In this document: positions 1 to 8,350 of the stretch, one piece after another | How positions within the stretch are numbered: position 1 is the stretch's first letter | Layout of the letters: the number at the start of each line of letters is the position of its first letter | Assembly: GCA_020636375.1 (NCBI GenBank) | Contig: JACJXZ010000015.1 | Coordinates: 124,001-188,000, forward strand | Origin: Lewinellaceae bacterium | GTDB taxonomy: Bacteria; Bacteroidota; Bacteroidia; Chitinophagales; Saprospiraceae | Length of the DNA stretch: 64,000 nt | Direction: 5' to 3' | Position numbers and translations under genes: made by a program | Notes under the pieces: generated by a model | Databases searched by the model: none | Seen by the model: only the letters and a program-made list of their open reading frames with translations | Told to the model about the DNA's origin: nothing

Positions 1-1
1 C

Positions 2-973
2 TTCGGCCTCAACGGGCGCAGCATCGTGGCCCTGATCTCCAGCAGCGCCTGTGCCATTCCCGCTATCATGAGCACTCGGACGATCGGGAACTGGAAGGAA
101 CGCCTGATCACCATCCTGGTGACGCCGCTGATCAGTTGCTCGGCGCGCATTCCGGTTTATACCGTCCTGATCGGCTTTGTGGTGCCTTCCCAGGCCGTGG
201 CCGGCGTTTTCAACCTGCAGGGCCTGGCCTTCATGGGCCTGTACCTGTTGGGGATCCTGGCGGCGCTGGCCTCCGCTCTGGTTTTTAAACTAGTACTGAA
301 AACCCAGGAACGCAGCTTCCTGATGCTCGAACTCCCCGAGTACCGCACTCCGGTCATGCGCAATGTACTGCTTACGGTTTGGGAAAAGGTGCGGACGTTT
401 GTCTGGGAGGCCGGCCGCATCATCATGGGCATCTCTGTGGTCCTCTGGTTGCTGGCCAGCTATGGCCCTCCTGCCGCTATGCAGGAAGCCAGGCAGGAAG
501 CCCTTGCCCTGGCTCAGGAACGCCAGCTCGGCGAAACGGAAACCGCCAACCTGGTGGCGGCCCGGAAGATCGAAGCTTCCTTCGCCGGACAGCTGGGCAA
601 GGTGATCGAACCGGTCATCCAACCCCTGGGCTTTGACTGGAAAATAGGGATCGCCCTGATCACTTCCTTTGCCGCCCGGGAGGTTTTCGTAGGCACGATG
701 GCCACCATCTACAGCATCGGCAGCGTCGATGATGAATATACCGTCCGGGATAAAATGGCGCAGGAACGGGACCCGGCTACCGGAGAGCGCATCTACGGCC
801 TGGCTACCTCCTTGTCGCTCCTCCTGTTCTACGTTTTCGCCATGCAATGCATGAGCACCCTGGCCGTTGTCCGCCGGGAAACCAAAAGCTGGAAGTGGCC
901 GCTGGTCCAGTTCTTCTACATGGGAGGGCTGGCCTACCTGAGCAGCCTGCTGGCCTACCAACTGTTATCGTAA
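2..973 (+). CDS. feoB: Ferrous iron transport protein B, C-terminal part (5' end outside window)
   Basis: The reading frame is already open at base 2 and ends at a TAA at 971-973, so only the C-terminal membrane part (about 323 residues) is present. FeoB is the inner-membrane Fe(II) transporter with an N-terminal G-protein domain, which lies upstream of the window. The visible part has both FeoB gate motifs: the ACAIPAIMSTRTI segment, then SCSARIPVYTVLIG, and later GIALITSFAAREVFVGTMATIY near the second gate. Several hydrophobic segments alternate with a charged loop (about residues 155-200 of the visible part). No FeoA or FeoC is visible downstream. The GTG at 26 is an internal codon, not a start. 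Confidence 0.96.
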   Translation, partial: FGLNGRSIVALISSSACAIPAIMSTRTIGNWKERLITILVTPLISCSARIPVYTVLIGFVVPSQAVAGVFNLQGLAFMGLYLLGILAALASALVFKLVLKTQERSFLMLELPEYRTPVMRNVLLTVWEKVRTFVWEAGRIIMGISVVLWLLASYGPPAAMQEARQEALALAQERQLGETETANLVAARKIEASFAGQLGKVIEPVIQPLGFDWKIGIALITSFAAREVFVGTMATIYSIGSVDDEYTVRDKMAQERDPATGERIYGLATSLSLLLFYVFAMQCMSTLAVVRRETKSWKWPLVQFFYMGGLAYLSSLLAYQLLS

Positions 974-1103
974 TCATAGCTGACACCCTTATTCAAAACA
1001 ACTTTTAAGGTGACTTTAAAGCAAAACCGGCCGGCCAGACCTTGCGCTCTATGCCAGCAATGCGTAATTTGCCGCCATGCCATTGAAATCAATCTGCCAT
1101 ATC

Positions 1104-1865
1104 ATGAAATACCAACTCACTCTGTTTTTCCTCGTTTCCTGCCTGTTCCTCTATGCCCAGGACGAACCGGAGCTCGTCCCCGCGCCTCAGCCTGAAGTGA
1201 AGATTTACTCCACCTCCGGCGGCGAACTGATCTTTTCCTTTGCCGATGTCGAAGACCCCCGGGGGAGCATCAGTTCCAACCTGCGCTTCACCGGCTTTCT
1301 CCACATCGGAGAGTACTGGCACTTTGAATTTACCAACAGCTTCGGCATGATCACCGGCGTCGCCCTGCGCAATGTCGGCATGATCACCAAAGATGACGGC
1401 ATCCGGATTAAGGAGCATGAGGGCCTGTTTGACGATAATGACGACGTGAAGATCAAACGCCGTTCCTATTCGCTGGGCGTACCGCTGGCTTTCAAGCTGG
1501 GCAACTTCAACCGCCGCACCTTTGTCTTTGCCGGCGCCGAGGCCGAGCTGATGTTTCACTATAAGGAAAAGCTCTTCGTCAACGGCAATAAGGAGGACAA
1601 ATTCAACGAATGGTTCAGCGACCGCACCAACCTGCTCAACCCGTCCATCTTCGGCGGCATCCAGTTTCCGGGCGGCGTCAACCTGAAGTTCAAATACTAC
1701 CTCCTGGATTTCCTGAATCCCGATTATTCGGAGCGCGTCGATGGATTTACCAACCGGCCCTATGATGGCCTCACTTCCAACATCTTCTACATCTCCCTGT
1801 CGGTGAACCTGCGCAACAAGTTCGAGCGGGGCGACCGGGAAGAGTTTGACGACGACCGGTCCTGA
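1104..1865 (+). CDS. Predicted outer-membrane beta-barrel protein, function unknown
   Basis: A 253-residue protein with a clean signal peptide (MKYQLTLFFLVSCLFLYAQ) when started at ATG 1104; an in-frame ATG at 1077 would put 9 polar residues in front of the signal and is less likely. The mature part alternates short hydrophobic and aromatic strands with Asp/Asn-rich turns and ends in a strand (NIFYISLSVNLRNKF) followed by a charged tail, as in small Bacteroidota barrel proteins. I do not recognise a specific family. It faces the decarboxylase gene convergently, with a palindrome between them. Function unknown; an envelope location is inferred from the signal peptide and strand pattern. Confidence 0.75.
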   Translation: MKYQLTLFFLVSCLFLYAQDEPELVPAPQPEVKIYSTSGGELIFSFADVEDPRGSISSNLRFTGFLHIGEYWHFEFTNSFGMITGVALRNVGMITKDDGIRIKEHEGLFDDNDDVKIKRRSYSLGVPLAFKLGNFNRRTFVFAGAEAELMFHYKEKLFVNGNKEDKFNEWFSDRTNLLNPSIFGGIQFPGGVNLKFKYYLLDFLNPDYSERVDGFTNRPYDGLTSNIFYISLSVNLRNKFERGDREEFDDDRS

Positions 1866-1884
1866 CCGGGGGGAGGGGCTACCG

Positions 1885-1984
1885 TTGTTGTTGGTTGTTA
1901 GTTGTTTGTTGTTGGAGGCCCGCAGGCAGTTGGCCGCTGACAAACAACAGACAACAAACAACAGACAACCGACAACCAGCAACG
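1885..1984. repeat. Intergenic palindrome with GTTGTT/AACAAC arms
   Basis: The left arm (1885-1916) is made of GTTGTTTGTTG-type words and the right arm (1941-1984) of the complementary CAACAAACAAC-type words, around a GC-rich loop. It lies between two convergent genes and could act as a bidirectional terminator. The same word style recurs at 11189-11259, 17161-17230 and 42462-42555, with different exact sequence each time. Confidence 0.8.
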
Positions 1985-1997
1985 AAAACTCCCGGCT

Positions 1998-3449
1998 TTA
2001 CCCCCCGGCCGAAGCCAGCTCCTTCTCTACCTGGGCTACCCCTTCCATTAATATATCCAGGCACAGATCGATCTCCCGCTTGTGCGTCCGGAAGCTGAGG
2101 ACGGCCAGGCGGATCCAGTATTCCCCGTCGATGGTGGTGGAGGAGAGGAACACCCGCCCGTCCCTGCGTACATATTCCAGCAGGCGTTCGTTGAAGCGGG
2201 CGCTGTCCTCCGCCGTGGTCCTGAACCGGAAGATCATAATGGAAAGGTCCGGTTCCGGGCCCACTTCGAAGCCGCATTCCTGCACCTTTTGGTAAAAATA
2301 CCGGCACAGCAGCACCTTTTCCTCCAGCGCCGCCCGGAAGGGGCCCAGGCCGAAGAGCTGGAGCGGCAGCCACATGCGCAGGCCCCGGAAGTGCTTGGTC
2401 AGTTCGGGCGACAGGTCGGCGGGGGAGGCCTCCTCCCAGTCCTGCTGGGCATCCTGCATGTAATTGGCCTTGTAAAAATGGGCATCGTATTGGGCCCGGA
2501 CGTTTTTGATCAGCACCGCGCCCAGGCCATAGGGCAGGAACAGGCCCTTGTGGGGGTCGATGGCCACGGAATCCGAGCGTTCTATGCCCCTGAACTTTCC
2601 TTTTAATTCATCTACCAACAGGAAGAAGCCGCCGTAGGCCGCGTCGACGTGGAACCACAGGCCGAACTGTTCGGCCAGGCTGGCGATCTCGTCCAGGGGG
2701 TCCACCGCTCCCGTGTCAGTCGTGCCGGCGGAGCCCACCACCAGGAACGGTTCCAGGCCCTGGAAGATGTCCTTTTCCAGTTGGATATGGAGGTGCTTGG
2801 TGTCCATCCGGAAATGTTCGTCGACAGGGATATAGCGGATGGCCGCCTCGCCCAGGCCGGCGATGCGCAGGGCCTTCTGTACGCAGTGGTGCACCTGCCC
2901 GGTGAGGTACACCACTGCCTTTTCCACCCTGGTAGCCTTGATGCCTTTAAAATCCCGGGCGGTCGTGATGGCGATCAGGTTGGCGATGGAGCCGCCGGAG
3001 GAGAGGTTGCCCAGCGCCCCGTCGGGGTAGCCCATCAGTTCGCACATCCAGCGGATGAGCGCATTCTCGATGCGCACGGCGCCCGGGTTGGCGAAGAACA
3101 GGCCGGCGTAGCGGTTGGTGACGGCCGCCAGGTAATCGCCCAGGGCGGCCGGGAAGACGCCGCCGCCGGGTACGTAACCCAGGTGGCCGCCGGAGGCCGG
3201 GTTGATGCCGGCGCGGTCTACCCTGGTTCGGAGTTCAGCCAGCAATTGCTCCAGGGGTTTGCCTTGCTCTTCGACGGGCAGGCTCAGCCTGCCGTTGGGA
3301 GGCGGCTCGTCGTAGGCCTTCAGGATTTCGATGTGGTTGATGAAGTCGTCGGCATAGGCCTGGGTTTGGGCGTTCCAGCTATTGCGCTGCTCCGGCGAGG
3401 GTTCGAGCCGGCGGGCGAGTTGTTCGAGTTGGAGGAGTTTGTCGGACAT
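1998..3449 (-). CDS. Pyridoxal-phosphate-dependent amino acid decarboxylase (group II)
   Basis: A 483-residue protein of the aromatic-L-amino-acid/glutamate decarboxylase fold. The PLP-binding lysine is in AIDPHKGLFLPYG, preceded by the cofactor aspartate motif WFHVDAAYGGFF and the GTTDTGAVDPLDEI segment typical of this family. The ATG at 3449 (MSDKLLQLEQLARRLEPS) is chosen because the 43 residues upstream in the same frame look like untranslated leader. Family members remove the alpha-carboxyl group from Trp, Tyr, DOPA, Glu or similar; sequence alone does not settle the substrate. It is divergent from the restriction-modification cassette, with a 213-base A+T-rich spacer. Confidence 0.9.
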   Translation of the reverse strand: MSDKLLQLEQLARRLEPSPEQRNSWNAQTQAYADDFINHIEILKAYDEPPPNGRLSLPVEEQGKPLEQLLAELRTRVDRAGINPASGGHLGYVPGGGVFPAALGDYLAAVTNRYAGLFFANPGAVRIENALIRWMCELMGYPDGALGNLSSGGSIANLIAITTARDFKGIKATRVEKAVVYLTGQVHHCVQKALRIAGLGEAAIRYIPVDEHFRMDTKHLHIQLEKDIFQGLEPFLVVGSAGTTDTGAVDPLDEIASLAEQFGLWFHVDAAYGGFFLLVDELKGKFRGIERSDSVAIDPHKGLFLPYGLGAVLIKNVRAQYDAHFYKANYMQDAQQDWEEASPADLSPELTKHFRGLRMWLPLQLFGLGPFRAALEEKVLLCRYFYQKVQECGFEVGPEPDLSIMIFRFRTTAEDSARFNERLLEYVRRDGRVFLSSTTIDGEYWIRLAVLSFRTHKREIDLCLDILMEGVAQVEKELASAGG

Positions 3450-3603
3450 TGGGCAGTTTTTTTGAAGGGGGCAAGCTAGGGAAAATGGGGAAAGTATGCA
3501 AAAGAAGAGCGTTGAGGAAGATGCTTCACTTTCATTTGGTTGAAACAACATAAAGTTTTGTGCAATGTTTTTTAACAAAATGTTTTCAAACCTGATTCAA
3601 AAG

Positions 3604-3634
3604 TTTGTGATGTTGAGAAAAAAATGTAATTTTG
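3604..3634 (+). promoter_or_regulatory. Bacteroidota-type promoter for the restriction-modification cassette
   Basis: TTTG at 3604-3607 and TAATTTTG at 3627-3634, separated by 19 bases, match the Bacteroidota -33 TTTG / -7 TAnnTTTG pattern. The site lies 29 bases upstream of the XRE regulator start and adjoins the palindrome at 3634-3645. Confidence 0.65.
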
Positions 3635-3661
3635 ACAATATTGTCCAGAAATATTTGTCAA
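3632..3661. promoter_or_regulatory. Nested palindromic operator candidate upstream of the XRE regulator
   Basis: GACAATATTGTC at 3634-3645 is a perfect 12-bp palindrome that begins at the last base of the -7 element. A wider inverted repeat, TTGACA at 3632-3637 and TGTCAA at 3656-3661, encloses it. Controller proteins of type II restriction-modification systems usually bind such symmetric sites just upstream of their own gene. That the XRE protein encoded at 3663 binds here is inference from position and symmetry. Confidence 0.55.
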
Positions 3662-3662
3662 C

Positions 3663-3965
3663 ATGCGCCAAACGTTTGGGGAATACATCAGGGAACTCAG
3701 AGTAGGCCGCCAAATGCCCTTGCGGAAACTGGCTGCAATACTCGATATAGACCAATCCACGCTCAGCAAAATAGAAAGGAACGAACGAAAGGCCGTCAGC
3801 GAAATGATTCCTATATTGGCGAACACGTTCAACCTTGACTACAAAGAGGTCAAGGTGAAGTTTTTGAGCGACAACATAGTAAATTATCTTTACCAGGAAG
3901 ATTTTCCGTTGGAAGCCCTAAAAGCCGCTGAACAAAAAATTGAGTACCTGAACGACCAAAAATAA
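3663..3965 (+). CDS. XRE-family helix-turn-helix regulator of the R-M cassette
   Basis: A 100-residue protein whose first two thirds form a typical XRE HTH: LRKLAAILDIDQSTLSKIER at residues 20-39 is the recognition core. The C-terminal third (VKFLSDNIVNYLYQ to LNDQK) is charged and probably helical. It starts at ATG 3663, directly after a palindrome and promoter, and the methyltransferase begins 6 bases after its stop, so the three genes look like one transcript. By position it is a controller (C-protein-like) regulator timing methyltransferase and nuclease expression; that role is inferred. Base composition is A+T-rich like the next two genes and unlike the flanking chromosome. Confidence 0.88.
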   Translation: MRQTFGEYIRELRVGRQMPLRKLAAILDIDQSTLSKIERNERKAVSEMIPILANTFNLDYKEVKVKFLSDNIVNYLYQEDFPLEALKAAEQKIEYLNDQK

Positions 3966-3971
3966 AGAAGG

Positions 3972-5903
3972 ATGCAGCTGGAGTTTTTTGACATAGCTAC
4001 GCGCCAAAATAGTTACGGGCAAATTTGCCGGGAATTGTCCGGCAAAGAATTCCTTTCTCCTGACGAATTCGGAAGGGCGATAAGAGAATGGAGCGATAAA
4101 AACCTGAACACAGCGATTAAAACCTTGGGGCTTTTTTCAGGAGCCGGTGGGTTAGACATCGGGTTTCACGATTCCGGATTCAAAATCCTCGAAACTGTTG
4201 AGCTGGAACCCAGGTTTGTAAAATCGCAGCTGGTCAATAAGAAGAATGGCCGGTACCTGCGAGAAACCAATATCCTTTGCCAGGACATCAAAGAATATGA
4301 ACCTGATTTTTCAACCCCAATTGATTTCATCATAGGTGGCCCGCCATGCCAGTCTTTTTCTGCGGCAGGAAGGCGGGCAGCAGGGGTGAGAGGGACGAAA
4401 GACTCGCGAGGAGGCCTATTCTGGGAATATGTCCGAATCCTTGAAAACCTGCAACCTAAAGGTTTTTTGTTTGAGAATGTCTACGGTTTATTGGGTGCGG
4501 AAAAAGGCGAGGCGATAAAGAAGATCGAAAAGGCTTTTAAAGAAGTAGGTTACAACCTTTCATACAGGATATTAGATGCAGCAGATTATGGCGTCCCCCA
4601 ACACAGGGAAAGGTTGATTATCGTAGGGAGCAAAGAGGGGAATTTTAAATTTCCTAGGCCCACAAACGGCGTTGATTCGCAAGGGAATTACCCGTTCTAC
4701 TCGGCAGCAAAAGCACTTCAGGGAGTGAAGATAAAGTCGGAGATAAAAGAAGGGCTTAACGGGCGGTTCGGGCACTTGCTAAACGATGTCCCTCCCGGTC
4801 TCAACTACAGCTTTTTCACAGAAAAAATGGGGCATCCTGAACCCATTTTTGCATGGCGTTCAAAGTTCTCGGATTTTCTTTATAAAGCAGACCCCAATAT
4901 GCCGGTCAGGACATTGAAGGCTTCCGGGGGGCAATACACTGGCCCGTTTCATTGGGAAAACCGAAGGTTTACGGTGGAGGAACTGAAACGTTTGCAGACA
5001 TTTCCGGACGACTATGAAATCGTTGGCAACTATGGCATCGCCGGCAAACAAATCGGCAATTCTGTCCCCCCTCAATTTTCCAGGATTTTAGCTTTGAGCA
5101 TTTTAAATCAAATTTTTGATGTCGAATTGCCTTTTAACCTGGAATACCTGGAAGAAAACGAACCCTTATCATTCCGCAAGGAGAAGGCAAAAAGGACAAA
5201 ACTGTATGCTCAGATTGCCGAAGAAGCCATAAGCGAAATTGAAGAAGGTCAAAGTGAAGTCAATATTTCCTCTAAGAACTATAGATGTTCTATCGATAGC
5301 AGCTTCAATTTTCAGGAAAATCCTAATGGAAGGTTTAATATCCAATTTAAACCAGGCAAGGCTAAGTGGGTCATAGAAGTGGCAGAAAGCCCGGAAGAGA
5401 AACCGGATTTTGAATATGAGATAAGGATTGAAGCTTCAAAAAAGGCAAGCCTTTTCCATGAGGTGAAATGTGTCTCGCTAAGAGTAGCGAGTAAAAAGTT
5501 GGAAGGGTTAACCATTGCATGGAAAGCATTTGAACAGGAATTGTCGCGCTCCAAAATCAAAGCAGACCTGGTCCAGCTGAGCGGATATTATCAATATTCC
5601 TCGAACCTGAAATTTTCGGTAAATTACCTTGACGGTTCTCTTGAACTCCAGGATGCCTGGAAAGCCCTGTCGCTGATAGCCGACGACCCTCAAATAGGAG
5701 AAATTCAATCGCTGTCTGAATTGTCAAGGCGATACGACATGCCGCCAGATAGCCTGAGTATGGTTTTCCTGGAATTGCGAAAGGCCGGGTTTGAGATACG
5801 AAACCACAACACCAATCCGGAAATCGAGCCTGGCCATTATCTGATCCCTTACAAATTTCCAACCTTAACTCCGCTGAGCGTACAGCTAAATAAAAATTTG
5901 TGA
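3972..5903 (+). CDS. DNA (cytosine-5-)-methyltransferase with extra C-terminal region
   Basis: A 643-residue type II C5-cytosine methyltransferase. The conserved motifs run in order: motif I LGLFSGAGGLDIGF (52-65), motif IV GGPPCQSFSAAGRR with catalytic Cys126, motif VI ENV (168-170), motif VIII QHRERLIIVG (from 210), and motifs IX-X RLQTFPDDYEI and QIGNSVPPQF (about 340-370). The target-recognition region lies between roughly 220 and 330. Residues 400-643 form an additional region not expected in a standard enzyme (usually 330-420 residues); its end (LSELSRRYDMPPDSLSMVFL) looks like a winged-helix segment. The ribosome site AAGAAGG precedes ATG 3972. The stop overlaps the next gene's start (TGATG). 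Confidence 0.93.
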   Translation: MQLEFFDIATRQNSYGQICRELSGKEFLSPDEFGRAIREWSDKNLNTAIKTLGLFSGAGGLDIGFHDSGFKILETVELEPRFVKSQLVNKKNGRYLRETNILCQDIKEYEPDFSTPIDFIIGGPPCQSFSAAGRRAAGVRGTKDSRGGLFWEYVRILENLQPKGFLFENVYGLLGAEKGEAIKKIEKAFKEVGYNLSYRILDAADYGVPQHRERLIIVGSKEGNFKFPRPTNGVDSQGNYPFYSAAKALQGVKIKSEIKEGLNGRFGHLLNDVPPGLNYSFFTEKMGHPEPIFAWRSKFSDFLYKADPNMPVRTLKASGGQYTGPFHWENRRFTVEELKRLQTFPDDYEIVGNYGIAGKQIGNSVPPQFSRILALSILNQIFDVELPFNLEYLEENEPLSFRKEKAKRTKLYAQIAEEAISEIEEGQSEVNISSKNYRCSIDSSFNFQENPNGRFNIQFKPGKAKWVIEVAESPEEKPDFEYEIRIEASKKASLFHEVKCVSLRVASKKLEGLTIAWKAFEQELSRSKIKADLVQLSGYYQYSSNLKFSVNYLDGSLELQDAWKALSLIADDPQIGEIQSLSELSRRYDMPPDSLSMVFLELRKAGFEIRNHNTNPEIEPGHYLIPYKFPTLTPLSVQLNKNL

Positions 5904-7216
5904 TGGCAAAAAACAAACCTGTTCTTAAAATTTTTGAGGATAGGAGCGTACTCTATGATTCGAAAGGAAATTCTTCTGAATTCATAGAAGGCAAACTTTC
6001 TGACGAGGCAAAAGAAAGGCTTAAACTTGTTCGAAAAAAACTGGAAAGCGGCTTTTTGGAGGACGCTATCAAAGAAGCAAAGAAACCCGATGCTATTATA
6101 GACGGGCTTTCCGACAAACATGTACAAACGATTGAGAAATTAGTAGTTTCCGTTACGAGCGAAGTAGGAAGAGCAGTTGTCGGCCTCGCCGTATTGCAGC
6201 TGACTATAAAAGCGATTTCTCCTGCTCAATCAATAAGATTGCATAAGGGGAGCAATGCTGCTAAATTTTCATGGGTCGAGGGCATCCCAATGAGAGTTTT
6301 GGATAAAAATTTTATTACGCCAGTCTTAAGAAAGCACAAACTTCTAAGGTTGAATGCCGACGGCTTCATGATGACAAGGTCCCTGGCAGAAAACTATCCG
6401 TACTCGCAACTTTATAAAGCAGCAATACGAGGGGCAAAGGAGGAATGGATTAAGATTGTAGATTGGGTTGAGAACAAGGAAATGGATGCTAAAAAAGCCC
6501 TGTTGCAGTTATTGGCATTTCTTAATAACCGGTCGGAGGGCTTTTTAAAAAACGTCGAAGAGGCAACTAAATCCTTGAATTCCTTTCTTGAACTCAACCC
6601 TTCACTTGAAGAAGTTCTTGGACTAATTGAGGAATTCGTTGATGAGTCGGCTTACTCAGCAAGAATATTTGAAATCTCCATACACGCTCTTTTCCAGATA
6701 TTCGAAGATGCCAAATGCCTGGAAGGATACCTAAAGCCTATTTCTCAGATGAGGTCGGCGAACAAAAAACACGGAAACATAGGAGATATTGAAATTACGG
6801 CATCAAAAGATGGCCTTGATATATTAGAAGCTTGGGACGCAAAGTATGGGAAAACCTATCTTAGAGACGAACTTGAAGAAATCAACGAAAAACTTATACA
6901 CCATCCTCAATGTAGAGTCGCTGGATTTATTACTGATTCTCATCCTAACCTGAAAAGGGAAATTACGGATAGGATGGAAGAACTGGGCATCATCCATGAA
7001 ATTACCCTTGGCATTTTCAAGTTTTCGGATTGGGTCAAGGAACAAATTGCCCGTTTTGAGTTAGACTATGATGAAGCAGGCAAAAACTGGATAACAGCCC
7101 TTACAGAAAGTATCTGCCAACAAAGAAGAGAAAGATGCCCCATAGATGAACCGACGGGAGAATGGGTGAAATCTATTGCGGCTAAACTATCAGGAAAAAG
7201 AAATACGGAAAGATGA
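5903..7216 (+). CDS. Probable type II restriction endonuclease (PD-(D/E)XK-like)
   Basis: A 437-residue protein translationally coupled to the methyltransferase through TGATG at 5901-5905; ATG 5903 is preferred to the overlapping GTG 5900. I do not recognise the family by name. A plausible PD-(D/E)XK core lies at residues 294-314: GDIEI with Asp295, then EAWDAKYGK with Glu309, Asp312 and Lys314. The N-terminal two thirds are helical and may hold the DNA-recognition part. Its place downstream of regulator and methyltransferase is the strongest evidence for nuclease function. The gene is A+T-rich like its partners, suggesting import as a unit. Target sequence unknown. Confidence 0.75.
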   Translation: MAKNKPVLKIFEDRSVLYDSKGNSSEFIEGKLSDEAKERLKLVRKKLESGFLEDAIKEAKKPDAIIDGLSDKHVQTIEKLVVSVTSEVGRAVVGLAVLQLTIKAISPAQSIRLHKGSNAAKFSWVEGIPMRVLDKNFITPVLRKHKLLRLNADGFMMTRSLAENYPYSQLYKAAIRGAKEEWIKIVDWVENKEMDAKKALLQLLAFLNNRSEGFLKNVEEATKSLNSFLELNPSLEEVLGLIEEFVDESAYSARIFEISIHALFQIFEDAKCLEGYLKPISQMRSANKKHGNIGDIEITASKDGLDILEAWDAKYGKTYLRDELEEINEKLIHHPQCRVAGFITDSHPNLKREITDRMEELGIIHEITLGIFKFSDWVKEQIARFELDYDEAGKNWITALTESICQQRRERCPIDEPTGEWVKSIAAKLSGKRNTER

Positions 7217-7252
7217 CAATTGATACTTGTTTCACATAATGTTCCCCATAAG

Positions 7253-8104
7253 CTACTTACTCGCCGCAACTTCCTCACTCGCCTCCCACAACCTCCGCCC
7301 CAACCCCTCATCCCTGGCCGCTTCCGAAAGCGTACGTTGCCGCTGCTTGTCGTCAAAAAACTGCCCGCCGGCGCCTTCCACTTCTGGCGAAGTAGCCAGA
7401 TAAACGGAGGTTTTCGCCCCCTTTTCCGGGGATACCATGAATATTTTCAGCAAATGCCAGCCCAGGGAGGTAAACCAATTGGAATGTTTGTTGCCGATTC
7501 GGGTGCGCACCGGCCCGGGATGGAGGGCATAAGCGTTGATCTTCGGATGGCGGCGCGCCAGCTCGCGGGTAAACAGCACGTTGGCCAATTTGCTCTGGGC
7601 ATAGGCTTTCATCCCCTCGTACTGCCCGGGGCCTTTTTCTCCGCGCAGGTTGCCGAAGTCGATCTGCCCGCGCAGGTAAGCGATAGAAGAAACGTTGACG
7701 ACTCTTGGGGCGCCGGCTTGTTTCATCGAATCCATCAGCAGGTGGGTGAGCAGGAAATGCCCCAGGTGGTTGACGCCGAACTGCAGCTCGAATCCTTCTT
7801 TGGTATACTCCAGCTGGCTGGTAAAGATTCCGGCATTGTTGATCAGGACATCGAGCGGGCCGAATTGAGACTGGTACAACCGGGCTGTTTCCCGGATGCT
7901 GCCGAAACTGGCCAGGTCGCAGGGCAGGAAGGCTGCCTGCCTCTCACCCCCTTCCTGTTGGATATCCCTGATGGCCTGCCGGGCCTTCTCTTCATTGCGG
8001 CAGGCGATGATCACCCGCATGCCCCGCCGGGCGAGTTCCGTTGCCGTCGCTTTGCCAATACCGTCGTTGCCGCCGGTGATGAGGGCTGTTTTTGGTTGCT
8101 GCAT
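7253..8104 (-). CDS. Short-chain dehydrogenase/reductase (retinol-dehydrogenase-like)
   Basis: A 283-residue SDR oxidoreductase. The N-terminal dinucleotide-binding motif is ALITGGNDGIGKATATELA, followed by LINNAGIF and the catalytic YAQSK (Tyr-x-x-x-Lys), with the preceding Ser in VVNVSSIAY. ATG 8104 (MQQPKTALITGG) is chosen because it places the Rossmann motif at the normal distance from the N-terminus; the frame is open further upstream without similarity. Substrate unknown; the closest style is the retinol dehydrogenase/protochlorophyllide-reductase-like classical SDR. The 3' end lies just downstream of the convergent nuclease gene, where base composition returns to GC-rich chromosome. 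Confidence 0.9.
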   Translation of the reverse strand: MQQPKTALITGGNDGIGKATATELARRGMRVIIACRNEEKARQAIRDIQQEGGERQAAFLPCDLASFGSIRETARLYQSQFGPLDVLINNAGIFTSQLEYTKEGFELQFGVNHLGHFLLTHLLMDSMKQAGAPRVVNVSSIAYLRGQIDFGNLRGEKGPGQYEGMKAYAQSKLANVLFTRELARRHPKINAYALHPGPVRTRIGNKHSNWFTSLGWHLLKIFMVSPEKGAKTSVYLATSPEVEGAGGQFFDDKQRQRTLSEAARDEGLGRRLWEASEEVAASK

Positions 8105-8305
8105 GGTTGTCTGGTTGAGTGTTTTGGAGATATACCGGCCCGGCGGGTTTTGTAACCGGCAAAACCAGCCGTGAGTCAGTATAATGACTGCAATGTTAAC
8201 TAAATTTGGCAACATGCAGAATTATGGCACATAACACCTCCTGAATGAGGCGGGAGCGGAAACGCCAGGATTGAAAAATGATTACCCCAGCCGGAAAGGA
8301 TTGCG

Positions 8306-8313
8306 TATTTTTG
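8306..8313 (+). promoter_or_regulatory. Possible TAnnTTTG -7 promoter element
   Basis: TATTTTTG matches the Bacteroidota -7 consensus exactly and lies 37 bases upstream of the dipeptidase ATG. No good -33 TTTG was found at the usual spacing, so the call is tentative. Confidence 0.4.
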
Positions 8314-8350
8314 AGCGTTCCGGCTTGCTTTGAGAAAAAAATATGCCCCT

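Noticed and set aside
1089..1982. Long open frame antisense to the outer-membrane protein gene
   Set aside because: It mirrors the codons of the plus-strand gene, runs into the palindrome at 1885, and has no family resemblance or signal.
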